A DNA stretch of 64,000 bases from Ypsolopha sequella (taxonomy: Eukaryota > Arthropoda > Insecta > Lepidoptera > Ypsolophidae): contig OW204001.1 of the NCBI GenBank assembly GCA_934047225.1, forward strand, positions 12,694,201 through 12,758,200, given 5' to 3'. The position numbers and the translations under genes are program-made. The notes beneath the pieces were generated by a model, which made no database searches, was not told the DNA's origin, and saw only the letters and a list, made by a program, of their open reading frames with translations. Of the stretch, positions 1 to 9,323 are shown one piece after another; the first letter of the stretch is position 1, and each line of letters starts with the position of its first letter.

Positions 1-610
1 TGGGGTTAGACCACTTATATCTAGTCAATCACACTGGGTTGCTGTCGTTGGCTCGCCTCAATATGAATTTATTGCCTTCCTGACGCTGTCACGCGCGTAC
101 GCCTCTGACAATTTGGATAAAATCTCAAATATTTCCATTCAGAAAATATCTCGTTTATCAGATTATTTCACGTGTTCCGCTACTAACATTATCGCCTGTA
201 AATCTGTGTTTTTAAATCGTGTTGGAAATAATGCGATAAGAAGTAACAATAAGTTGTGACATTTTCTGTTTGTTTTCGAAAATTTGTGTTCCTAAGTTGG
301 ATTATTATCTTTGGATTTCTTAAGGACTTGTTTAAGCACGATTTTTGGTAAGCAACACGCTCTTTCATATTTTTAAAATGTTATTATGTTTAGTTTATAC
401 TTATCGTTTTCTATCCGATTTCTATGGAAATGAAACTGTGGCGACAGTGAAATTTTACATAAAGTAAAGCAAATAGTTTAAAAAGGTAAAGAAAACACTG
501 CAATTTCGCCCCAATTTAATTTAGAAACGATGTTTTTTTTACCGATGTTTAGATTTGTCACTAATCTGCAATAACCTAATTATAATGTATATTCCCAAAA
601 TAGTATTTTC
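1..610. other. Unassigned sequence with a possible non-coding exon end
   Basis: I recognise no protein-coding content here. The first 130 bases are less AT-rich than what follows and contain several CpGs. A splice-donor-like string, GGTAAGC, sits near 349-355 after a T-rich run, so a non-coding first exon ending there is possible, but nothing else supports it. The remainder is AT-rich. Confidence 0.2.
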
Positions 611-622
611 TGCAACTGTAAC

Positions 623-720
623 ATAATTTGAGACATTGGGACACGTGTGCTTGTTTACGAAACGAACGAAGTGATTTCCGTAAGAATTTTGCACGTGTGT
701 CCCAATGTCTAATTTAATTA
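623..720. repeat. Short palindromic repeat (snapback)
   Basis: Two inverted arms match almost perfectly: GAGACATTGGGACACGTGTG around 631-650 and its complement around 691-711. Outer ACATAATT/AATTATGT bases extend the pairing. The loop is about 40 bases. This fits a miniature foldback element; I see no target duplication and no relative elsewhere in the window. Confidence 0.55.
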
Positions 721-1194
721 TGTTCAGTTGGACACAATACTTTATCTACGACCATCAAATACATCGTCTTTATTTATAATATTTTCAACAAACAATTTCA
801 CAAAAAATGAGACACAGATATTCGTTCATGAACCTCGGGTGCGTCGTTCCGTTAAAGCTGCCTTGAAGGCTAATCAGGATAAAGCGGTTTGGCTTAAGAA
901 ATGAGATCTAGAATTATTTGTCGTCTCTTTTGTTGATTGGGTCTATAGCGGTTTTATAATAAATTATGCCAATCACAGAGCAGAATCGCGGTGTTATAAT
1001 GAAATATTACAACATCGGATAAACAATCTAGGTATATTGCAATTGCCTTATTACAGTATGGGAGTAGATAAAATATATTAGTCATCATCAAATTAATGTA
1101 AATATGTAACTTAAATTATAGTTTGATACATTTTTTCTATAGCCTAAATGTAAAAAGATCTGTCCTCAAAAAATTGTCTATTTCGAACCCACAC

Positions 1195-1262
1195 CGGAGA
1201 CCCGGCCAGCGACCAGGAACAAGGTTCACTGATCACCGACCGAGCCTCCAGCACGAATCCAG
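1195..1262 (+). repeat. Fragment of MITE family C (right end)
   Basis: The sequence ...CGAGCCTCCAGCACGAATCCAGGCAG resembles the right terminal inverted repeat of MITE family C, whose better copies lie at 15797-16022 and 26435-26690. The left end is missing. The assignment rests on about 30 matching bases. Confidence 0.4.
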
Positions 1263-1339
1263 GCAGCCGACCAAATTCTAGCCTATATACTACATACTAA
1301 TAGGTTACATATATATAAAAACATGCCTACCTCCGCCCA

Positions 1340-2192
1340 TTCATACCTGTAATGTTCTCTGATTATCACCTCTGTCACCTCAAGGTACTTAAAAGACCCA
1401 AATTAGCAGCTCGGTGTACTGTGTCGGTACAAATTTGTCTAAGGATATTTGAAACAACGTTCATATCAGCGTGCATTGTAAAGTGGCTGTTGTAACGATG
1501 TAGTGCCAAATAGGAGAAAATAATACTTTTCACACAGATGCGACTGTTCGATTAGGTATATATCGATCAAGTTTACCAATGAATCAAAAGAGAAACGAAT
1601 AAAACCGACCAAGCGTTTTTAGAGTTGATTGAGCATTTGTGTTTATATAATTGTAAAGTTATCTTTTTTCAATATTTAATTGGTTCGGAAGTTTAATTAT
1701 TACCAATGAGCGATACGTACCAAATGTTGTCCTAGATGTGACTATTCTTAGCATATTTTATTTATATTTTTCCGAAAATTCGGGCTTTAGTAGGATGTTT
1801 ATAAAAAACATGGTTATTTTACATTTGGGTCTTTGCTTTTGCCTTCCTCTTTTCTCGTGCCACGAATCTTGAATTTAACTTACCATAACTTTAAGTTATT
1901 TAACACTAATCAAAGTCATCTTCGTACGTAGTTCCACTCGTACAAGAAGACTTTGATTAGTGTTAGAATGAAGTTCCATCAAGGAGTACACCTTACGGTA
2001 TAAATTATTTAAGTTATTTATTGCAAAAATAGAATTAAAAAATAATAATAATAAATTTTAAATTACCGTGTAGAATTTTACGTTTTAACAGCTCTGAACC
2101 CAAAAATTGTTGCGTGAAAATAGGGGTATAAATGTAAAAAGGCCAAAGGTTTAAGTGGCGAAGGTGATAATCAGAGAACATTACAGACATGA
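1340..2192. repeat. Widely spaced inverted repeat, possible transposon ends
   Basis: The segment around 1345-1395, including TGTAATGTTCTCTGATTATC, recurs as its reverse complement around 2140-2190. The arms are about 50 bases and lie about 750 bases apart, so they could be the terminal inverted repeats of a DNA transposon remnant. The interior shows no coding sequence. It contains a separate short palindrome at 1901-1965. Confidence 0.4.
1901..1965. repeat. Short perfect-arm hairpin
   Basis: AACACTAATCAAAGTC around 1902-1917 is followed about 35 bases later by its complement (GACTTTGATTAGTGTT, around 1949-1964). The pairing extends inward through TCTTCGTACG/CGTACAAGAAG with one mismatch. The stem is about 26 bp with a loop near 10 bases. 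It is a small foldback repeat. Confidence 0.6.
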
Positions 2193-2387
2193 ACATTTCC
2201 CCCCCATTATTTTTCATCGTACTGCGAGCATATCAAAGGTCCCATTTGCTAGTGTATGATTTGACAACATGTGAAATAATCATAATGGTCTTAATTGGGA
2301 GCTAAATTTGACTGAAACCATACATACTAATAATGTTATTCCAACATTTATTTCAAAGAGTATTCTCTGGGTATGAACCATAATATC

Positions 2388-2486
2388 TATCTATCCATCC
2401 ACTGCTCGACATAGGCCTCTCCAATATTTCGCCACTCTTGGCGGTCCTGCGTAATCCTCATCCAGCCGCTACCCGCAACGTCCTTA
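2388..2486 (-). mobile_element. RTE-like LINE 3' end fragment
   Basis: Read on the minus strand, this has the typical 3' end of a lepidopteran RTE-type non-LTR element: the codons for the tail of the reverse transcriptase (GACCGCCAAGAGTGGCG, Asp-Arg-Gln-Glu-Trp-Arg) followed by GCCTATGTCGAGCAGTGG and a GGATGGAT-type tandem tail. A close relative lies at 47822-48010. Only about 100 bases remain, so it is a dead 5'-truncated copy. Confidence 0.6.
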
Positions 2487-2562
2487 AATGTGTGTGCTAT
2501 ATGACTTACCTATAACGAAATTTCAAGTTTCTTAGTCAACTGGAAGTGCCCTATAGGTTTTA

Positions 2563-2986
2563 TTAAGGCGATATGCGAAAAAAATACGGGTGTTTCTTTT
2601 CTGTGTATTTCATGATATACACGGAAAATAATAATCAGTTTCTGGTATATGCATTTTGACTATATAATCTAGGGTTTTGTAATTGGAAAACATGTTTGGA
2701 TAAATTTTCCTCGATAGAAATAATTGTTGAAATGAAGTCTTCAAACACACTTTTTCTCCTCGTTTGACGAATAGGAACCATATACAGAACTCAAACATAT
2801 TTTATTAGGTGTGTTTTAACATTTCCTAGAGATTTCATATTTGAAATTTTGCTAACTATTTTAGTTTTTTTTATAAAAATATAAAACCAACTTTTTTCCG
2901 TTTTGCCCTGAATCCGCCCCTCTCGCACTGCGCGACTTTTCGCTTGGAGTGACAGTGACAAAAATAAAATTCGCATAGCCTCTTAA
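2563..2986 (+). mobile_element. TTAA-flanked MITE, family A, copy 1
   Basis: The element is bounded by TTAA on both sides. Its imperfect inverted ends are GGCGATATGCGAA on the left and TTCGCATAGCCTC on the right. TTAA duplication is the hallmark of piggyBac-type transposases, so this is likely a non-autonomous passenger of that superfamily, though no transposase is present. Copies with the same interior lie at 3517-3951, 35485-35911 and 46642-47069. Short frames inside it are fortuitous. Confidence 0.7.
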
Positions 2987-3193
2987 GTGCAATAACTTTT
3001 TTTTTGCGTTGAGTTAGAAGTTTGTTTTTTTACAGCACCATGGATACTTTATATTCTCTGACCAGCATGGTGTCGTAGACTTTGTATGAGGTATCAGTTT
3101 CAATTTGATTTCTATTTATTTATAAAAAAAAAACTTTAAATAGCTTTGCGTTTTCCATTTAGGAAATAATCCGATTTTATTTTACCATATCTT

Positions 3194-3240
3194 CATTCGA
3201 CTGATGACAGACCCATTGCGAGGGCTGAAATTTACCAGAA
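3194..3240 (+). ncRNA. Hammerhead-like motif, degenerate copy
   Basis: CTGATGA at 3201-3207 is followed by a bulged GC stem (CAGACCC with GGGCTG) and then GAAA. This is the order expected of a hammerhead ribozyme core and matches the motif family at 49303-49345 and 60029-60076. The short stem III and cleavage triplet are not convincing here, so this copy is probably inactive. Confidence 0.35.
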
Positions 3241-3424
3241 AGAAAGGTATTTTATTATGATTATATGAATAAATAAAAGCTTACAAAAGTATAATATAAC
3301 TTTATTTATTCAATAAATAAATAATTAGGTAACGACTTTTGATAAGTTCACATTCTGAAAATTTGTGTAGGTTGTTTAATAATAACTCCTATAATATTAT
3401 TAAAACTCGCGTGAGCTGACATAC

Positions 3425-4008
3425 TAAATTATTATTACACACTTTAACACTCACGTGTGATTTTTGTTGACTACATACCAACCGTTTCACCGATACAATT
3501 TCGGCATTTTCAACACGTAAGCGAAAAAAATACAGTGGTTTCTTTTCTGTGTATTTCATGAAATACACGAAAAATTATAATCACTTTCTGGTATGTGCAT
3601 TTTGACTATATAATTTAGGGTTTTGAAATTGGAAAACATGTTTGGATAAATTTTCCTCGATAGAAATAATTGTTGAAATGAGGTCTTCAAACACACTTTG
3701 ACGAATAGGAACCATATACAGAACTCAAACATATTTTATTAGGTGTGTTTCAACAATATCTAGAGATTTGGTTTTTGAAATTTGATATTATATTTTATAT
3801 TATATATATTATATATATTTTATAGCTTTTAAGTTTTTTTATAAAAAATATAAAACTACTATTTTCCCCTTTTGCCCTGAATCCGCCCCTCTCGCACTGC
3901 GCGATTTTTCACTTGGAGTGACAGTGACAAAAATAAAATTCGCATAGCCTCAAAAAAATTCAACAACAATCACACGTAAGTGTTCTAGCCGCATGTAATA
4001 ATAATTTA
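3425..4008. repeat. Inverted repeat split by a MITE
   Basis: The arm around 3425-3471 (CTAAATTATTATTACA ... CACGTGTGATTTTTGTTGA) recurs inverted around 3958-4008 (TCAACAACAATCACACG ... ATAATAATTTAAT). A copy of MITE family A fills most of the space between, so an older foldback element seems to have received the MITE as an insertion. The arms have diverged by several bases. Confidence 0.5.
3517..3951 (+). mobile_element. MITE family A, copy 2
   Basis: It runs parallel to copy 1 (2563-2986) for over 400 bases, with an added AT-rich expansion near 3790-3830 (repeated TATATATT). The flanking TTAA sites seen around other copies are not intact here. The copy lies between the arms of an older inverted repeat. 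Confidence 0.6.
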
Positions 4009-4137
4009 ATAACTCGTATTTTCAATTCGATCACCTACGTCTTCGTTTACGAAACCCTAACATTATGTTCTTCACATACTTTTTTGTGTGAAAGCTACGT
4101 TTATCAGTAGTTTAATGCCATTATTTGTGAATTTTTC

Positions 4138-4200
4138 AACGGTCACTCTAAGCGGGTAAATGCGTAGTGCAAGAGGGACAGATTCAGGGCGAAAAAAAAA
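4138..4200 (-). repeat. End fragment of MITE family A
   Basis: CACTCTAAGCG ... GAGGGACAGATTCAGGGCG is the subterminal segment of family A in the reverse sense to copies 1 and 2. Only about 60 bases are recognisable. Confidence 0.45.
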
Positions 4201-4238
4201 ACAAGCTTTTTAATTTAATTTATACCTATCTGTATATA

Positions 4239-4475
4239 AGGTCTTTCAATTTAAATGGAAAGTAATTTAGGAGGTGATTCAGTATCGTTACTACATCACA
4301 TTCCACTGCAAAGCACTTTTTTTTGCGCGAACTTTTTTTTCACTTCTCAGTACAAAGTGGTCCGATCAGCTGACTCAGTTTCTATGGACAAGTGAAGTAA
4401 AATTTCGCGCAAAAAAAGTACTTTGCAGTGGAATGATCACCTCCTAAATTACTTTCCATTTAAATTGAAAGACCT
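4239..4475. mobile_element. Palindromic MITE with long arms
   Basis: The outer arms AGGTCTTTCAATTTAAATGG (4239-4258) and CCATTTAAATTGAAAGACCT (4456-4475) are exact complements. Pairing continues inward with few breaks through GGAGGTGAT/ATCACCTCC and the CATTCCACTGCAAAG/CTTTGCAGTGGAATG blocks. The single-stranded centre is about 60 bases. Such structure with no coding sequence is typical of foldback or MITE elements. TA dinucleotides flank it. Confidence 0.75.
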
Positions 4476-4614
4476 CATACATATAGGTATATGTATAATG
4501 TATATATATTATTTATACCTATATTAAAACCCTATTTGCGATTTATACGTTCACGTTCAGTAGGTAGGTATGTTTACATTATATAAGGTAACATTAATGT
4601 GAAATTCATAATAT

Positions 4615-4996
4615 TAGTTTATGCTACAAGGGCGAAAAGGAACAAATTACGAGGACGATTTAAAACACGAGCGTAGCGAGTGTTTTAATCGTAACCGAGT
4701 AATTTATTGCTCTTACGCCCGTGTATCATACTACGTTTTTCAATGCATAGTGTGAGGAAATAAAACAAATATAATCTTGTGAACTTTAAATTATGATTGG
4801 CTCAAAAGGACTGTATCCAGAGCCGTTATCCAGTGAAAAAAAAGTATAAAATTTATGGTACACAGGAAAGGTTGCAGGTTAGCCAACCATAGTAAATAAA
4901 TAAAAAAAAAAATAAAGCCCTAGGGCAAAATAATCGACTTTCTGTTCGGTTTTGATGCATAAAAAGTGGGCCTTTACGAGCACTTGCATTGAAAAT
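4615..4996 (+). repeat. 380-bp dispersed repeat, copy 1
   Basis: Nearly the whole segment recurs in the same orientation at 38899-39252, including TTCGGTTTTGATGCATAAAA near its end. It contains an interrupted palindrome around ACACGAGCGTAGCGAGTGTT. Class unknown; no coding sequence. Its right end abuts the right half of a family C MITE, suggesting a rearranged junction. Confidence 0.65.
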
Positions 4997-5163
4997 TATT
5001 TTTTCGTGTCCCCTACAAAAGCAAGCCCAGCTCCGGGTCAATTACCATGGGAGTTCAACATTTTATCTTGCGAAATTAGCAAATATATTATCGATCATTG
5101 ATACTGATCACTAACCAAGCGTCCAGTATGAATTTGGTTGCATAAATTAATTTCACCTTATAA
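4992..5163 (+). mobile_element. MITE family C, right half only
   Basis: The interior (CTACAAAAGCAAGCCCAG) and right end (CCAGTATGAATTTGG ... CACCTTATA) match the complete family C copy at 15797-16022. The left terminus is replaced by the 380-bp repeat. Confidence 0.55.
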
Positions 5164-5237
5164 TTATAACACATACTGAACGGTGAACGTGATAACAAAT
5201 AAAGATAATGAAGTAGATAATGAATAAATAAATATTA

Positions 5238-5262
5238 TATCTATCTATCTATCTATCTAACG
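5238..5262. repeat. (ATCT)n microsatellite
   Basis: About five uninterrupted ATCT units precede AACG. It is a simple tetranucleotide tract. Confidence 0.85.
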
Positions 5263-5772
5263 TATAAATGGCAAAAAGGATTGTTCTAAAAATTGCACCC
5301 TTTTTCACACCACGACTTGTAAACAAGTGTTGTGAGTTCACAATTTTTTTCCCACTTGGCTACTATCTGAAAAATAAACTAAAAACCATTTACATACTGC
5401 ATCAAATATGCCATCTTCTTTCCAAGCTCATTACATTACTGGCAGAATATCAGTGTCAGAGTTCCTTCTGTGGCGTATGCTGAGCCAGCGCCCTTTCAGC
5501 CTGTGTGTCAAAGATTGTTATTATTTTAAGGATTATAATGTATTTGTTATATTTTAAGCTAACTTAGTACAGTACTTTTCGTGTTTTTTCTGTAAGAGAC
5601 AATGAGTAAAGTTTTCATCTTTCTATCTTTTTGCGTTCTGCCCAATAGACGGTCATTGCCTTCGCTTCAAGTAAGTTTGACGGAACTATATAATAATAGG
5701 TATTTACATATGAAATTGCCGAAATTTTCTTACAGATCCATGAGTTCATAATTCCTGTAATTCAGTAGCTAT

Positions 5773-7281
5773 TTTATATTATTTATATTTATTCTTGTTG
5801 CACACAGAAAACTTAATTCTAAATTATATAATAAAAGTTATGTACAATGGCGTGCTTATCTCAATAATGAGATTTCTTCCAGCAAACCAAGGGTGATAAG
5901 GATATTTGAAATAAATAAGATATTCATATTGTGCACGATAATATTTATACAGAAATAAGATTAAATTAATAGTAGATACCTAATTAGTTAAAAATAATAA
6001 CAAACTACATAAAATTTACATGCCTACATAGTATAAATAAATATAACAATACATATTCAGTAAATAAATACACAATAAATGATATATATACATACACCTA
6101 CACGATAGGTTGTCGAAGATAGTGCTCTTTTATTTTCCTTTTGAATACACCAATGGAGGGGCTATCCCTGATAGTGTGAGGAAGGGAGTTCCACAGTTTG
6201 ATGGACTTAACAGTGAAAGAGTTTCCATACGCCCCGGTGTTATGAGAAGGTGTTTTTAAAAGTGAGACTGTATGAGACCTGACTTGCTTGTCTCTAAGGA
6301 AAATATACTCATAACGATCGCGGAGGTATGGAGGTGAAGTGGGACTCTTTAAAATGTTGAAAAGGCAACAGAGGATATGAACATACTGAAGCTGTTTAAT
6401 GGGAAGCCATTTTAATTGTTCACGGTACTGAGATACATGATCATATTTTCTTAGTCCATAGATAAACCTGATTCCCAGATTTTGTAAACGTTCAAGTTTA
6501 CCAAGCAGCTCCTGACTGGCATCTAAAAAACAGACATCAGCGTAGTTGATGATCGGCAAAAGTAGAGATTGTGCGAGAGTAACTTTAGTTTCAAAGGGGA
6601 GAAATTTCTGGAGACGCTTAAGAGAATGAAATGTGGCAAAGACTTTCCTGCTGACCTCATTAATATGCGCAGCCCACGTCAGATTACAATCAAATATGAC
6701 ACCCAAATTTTTTGCAGATTTAGTGTAGGCAATAGGGATATCGTTATAAACTACTTGTGGAATTACCGTTTGATTGAGAAGGCTAGTCATATATCTGCTA
6801 CCCAAAATAATGGCTTGAGATTTTTTGGGATTAACCAAAAGTCCGAAAGCCTCCGCCCACCTGTGAATGTTTGAAAGATCGCTGTTCATTTCTGAGACAG
6901 CAATATTTGCCTCAGTTACGTCAAAGTGGCGGTAGAGTTGTAAATCGTCTGCGTAAAGATGGTAGTTCGAAGAAAGAACATTGGAAACAGAATTTATAAA
7001 AATTGAAAAAAGGAGAGGAGAGAGGACACCACCTTGAGGTACGCCAGCAGTTAGTTGGCACCACTCCGAGGAAACCTCGTCCGAGCGTATGCACTGCAGG
7101 CGACCCCTTAAATAAGTATCAAACCATTCTGTGACAAGAGGAGATACGTTAAGAGAGCTAAGAATGCTAAGGAGTACATCAAAGTCTACACAGTTAAATG
7201 CACTACTGAAATCCAATAGTGTGAGTATAGTCAGTTTCTTATTGTCAATAGCTAATCTTATATCATATATTTCATTTATTT
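5773..7281 (-). mobile_element. 5'-truncated CR1-like LINE insertion
   Basis: This is a non-LTR retrotransposon copy on the minus strand holding the second half of the reverse transcriptase frame and a 3' region. The 3' region contains GGTTTGCTGGAAGAAATC, a string common at the 3' ends of such elements in Lepidoptera; a shorter relative lies at 19574-19612. The 5' truncation point near 7281 and the 3' end near 5773 are set by comparison with the unoccupied relative at 28.2 kb. I could not define a clean target-site duplication. Confidence 0.7.
6098..7281 (-). pseudogene. Partial reverse transcriptase ORF of a CR1-like LINE
   Basis: The frame encodes the palm and thumb of a non-LTR reverse transcriptase plus the C-terminal tail. 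The open frame has its first Met at 7216, but homologous-looking codons (IRLAIDNKKLTILTLLDFSS) continue upstream to about 7281, so that Met is only an internal residue. Counting from it, LTAGVPQGGVLSPLLF lies around residues 55-70 and the catalytic YADD motif around 88-91. The C-terminus has the GNSFTVKSIKLWNSLP type of ending seen in CR1/L2-group elements. The N-terminal endonuclease and fingers are missing through 5' truncation. No internal stop is present in roughly 390 codons, so the insertion is fairly young, but it cannot mobilise itself. Clade within the CR1/L2 group is uncertain. Confidence 0.85.
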
Positions 7282-7764
7282 GTTTTTTGTTTGAAAGTTG
7301 ATTTCAAGGTTTTACATTATTTTCAGCTCGATTATAAAAATTAAGTCTTCAAAAACAGTTCGTCCTAAATGCCATCAATTTCCATGATAAGATTCGTAAT
7401 AATTTTTACAGCTTACACTTTCCAAAAATTTAATTAATGTTAAAATTAAATTACCCAACAAAAAATACATAATATGAATTTGTCATTCCTCAAAAAAAAA
7501 AAATGCAAAAATATTCGTACTGGAAATTGAGTTTCCTTCAAATTCTCTATAGAAAAGGGCAATTTCATATGTAAAGACCTAATAATTATAGCTAGTCTAT
7601 AGGCAAACTGTAGGTATAACAAAATACAGGCCACACAAGTGTTGCACAGTGCATATTGGTAAGTATAAAATATCAGTATCACGCGGTTTCAATTACGAAC
7701 AGTCCGCTAAACGGCCACGGCTTGGTTGGCTCGGCTGCGTCAGTGACTAGGGCTGTCTCTTACT

Positions 7765-8135
7765 TATTGTAAATAAAACAAATTCTTGGTAACTGTTCCA
7801 CTTTTTGTATATATTACACTAGCGACCGGTTTCGTTATAATAACGAATTATATACAAGGTGTAACAGAAAGGTGTAACCATATTTGAAGAGCTTATTCAG
7901 TCAATGGTATAGAACAACTTTTACTATGGAGCCAACCCTGAAATGTCAAAAAAAATCCAGGTTTTGTTCCATAGTAAAAGATGTTCTATACCATTGACTG
8001 AATAAGCTCTTCAAATATGGTTACACCTTTCTGTTACACGTTGTATATTATGGTATTATAACGAAACCGGTCGCTAGTGTAATATATATGTATAAAAAGT
8101 GGAACAGTTACCAAGAATTTGTTTTATTTACAATA
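7765..8135. mobile_element. 371-bp nested palindrome (foldback element inside foldback element)
   Basis: The outer arms begin TATTGTAAATAAAACAAATT (7765) and end with the complement at 8135. They include ACTAGCGACCGGTTTCG and its complement near 8065. An inner pair of arms of about 85 bases (starting near 7851 with TACAAGGTGTAACAGAAAGG) pairs with 7965-8047. The loop is only about 35 bases. The outer arms carry the CGAAACCGGTCGC string seen in Penelope-like terminal repeats. A relative of the inner arm lies at 39866-39925. Confidence 0.75.
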
Positions 8136-8382
8136 TGTTTCAAATGTTCCATCAAGAACCAACAACGACAAGTATAAATTTCTTGTCTCTTACTATTTTG
8201 GACCGTACTATGAGAAAAGAAAACTGAAATACACTACACCCACAATGATATTATAGCCCTGGCTGGAATATCATTGACACCCACGTAAAAAACAACTTAC
8301 CAGGTTTCGTAAAGTCGCAACGGACTCATGTTTTAAGGTGATATACTATACAAGAAAAATAATTAATTAGTGGCATGTGTAA

Positions 8383-8944
8383 AAAACCGGCCAAGTGAGA
8401 GTCAGACTCGCGTACCTAGGGTCCCGTATTGTGGATGTTAAATTTAGTTTTGTAATTTTTTTTCCTGAATTTCTTAACCACTTTATTTTTCCTGTAATCT
8501 TTACGTAAACATCTATTACCATGATTTTTTTTCATATTCGGCCCACCAGTTTTGGAGCTAAGGGGGGGAACATACATATTTTTGTGATTTTTTTAAAGAT
8601 TTATCGAAACCAGTGCCAAATAAATAAAGTAAAAGTATTTATTTTTACAATTAACTTTATAATATCTACAATTAAATACCAATATTGTATTTATTTATTA
8701 ATTTATATTAATTTATATTTTTATTTTTCTCACTTTTGTTTTGGAAACATTTTGAACAATTTCAATTTTTTAATTTTTTTTGCTCCGTGATATGTGGGCA
8801 AATTAATGCGATTTTTGTGCCAAATTCCATGTCTCTATCTTTAACGGTGCTAAAGTTATGAGGCTGTGACATACGGACGGACGGGCAACGGAGTCTCACC
8901 ATAAAGTTTCCTTTGTACCTTTTAGGTACTACGGAACCTTAAAA
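8383..8944 (+). mobile_element. Dispersed lepidopteran repeat, family E, copy 1
   Basis: It starts CCGGCCAAGTGAGAGTCAGA and ends with ACTACGGAACCTTAAAAA. Similar terminal strings bound copies at 16205-16427, 24702-24792 and 59337-59998 (inverted). I recognise the starting string as very common in moth and butterfly genomes, but I do not know its class. The AT-rich interior has only chance reading frames. Confidence 0.6.
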
Positions 8945-9101
8945 AGACAAGTGGCTCTTTCCTAGATTGTTTACAATCGCTTATTCGATTCCACTGAAAA
9001 CTTTTAATATTCAAAATTAATTTCACTTAATTTCAAAAGTTTGAAAAAAAATAAAGAATCAGATTCTTAATGAGTGAGTTTTAAACAGAGTTTTTTTTAG
9101 G

Positions 9102-9106
9102 GTATC
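9102..9106. repeat. Target-site duplication of the gypsy element (left)
   Basis: GTATC directly precedes the left LTR and recurs directly after the right LTR at 13443-13447. A 5-bp duplication is usual for Ty3/gypsy integrases. Confidence 0.9.
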
Positions 9107-9283
9107 TGTTGTAATGAAACAAAAGCTTCTAAATAAGGTTTATGTTTATTTACTAAGTATACGGATCATGCGTATCACAAGTCACAATAGAGAATCGACA
9201 ACAGACAGAACCACAGAGCATATTTGACATAAGCAGCAGCTGCGTTCTAAAAGTAACAATTAGTTACGTTCAATATTACAACA
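9107..9283 (-). repeat. 3' LTR of the gypsy element
   Basis: This 177-base terminal repeat begins TGTTGTAAT and ends ATTACAACA, so the LTR edges form a 9-bp inverted repeat with canonical TG...CA ends. By eye it is identical to the LTR at 13266-13442. The coding strand is minus, so this copy is the downstream (3') LTR. A purine-rich tract (AAAAAGGGAAGA on the minus strand, 9284-9295) abuts it and is the likely second-strand primer. Confidence 0.93.
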
Positions 9284-9295
9284 TCTTCCCTTTTT
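9284..9295 (-). other. Polypurine tract of the gypsy element
   Basis: On the minus strand, AAAAAGGGAAGA immediately precedes the 3' LTR. This is the expected place and composition for the RNase H-resistant primer of plus-strand DNA synthesis. Confidence 0.75.
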
Positions 9296-9323
9296 ATATT
9301 AATTAACAATAACAGCAGAAAAA

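Larger units (their letters stand above)
5714..7670. repeat. Repeat copy interrupted by a LINE; relative at 28.2 kb
   Basis: The flanks of the LINE, 5718-5772 (AATTGCCGAAATTTTCTTAC) and about 7282-7600 (TTTGAAAGTTGATTTCAAGG), are contiguous in a related sequence at 28199-28575. This locus is therefore a filled site and the 28.2-kb copy an empty one. Similarity continues patchily to about 7670 (TTGCACAGTGCATA against TTGCGCAGTGTGCATA). The repeat's class is unknown. Confidence 0.6.

Noticed and set aside
6569..6874. Plus-strand open frame of 101 codons
   Set aside because: It is antisense to the LINE reverse transcriptase at 6098-7281 and has no motif.
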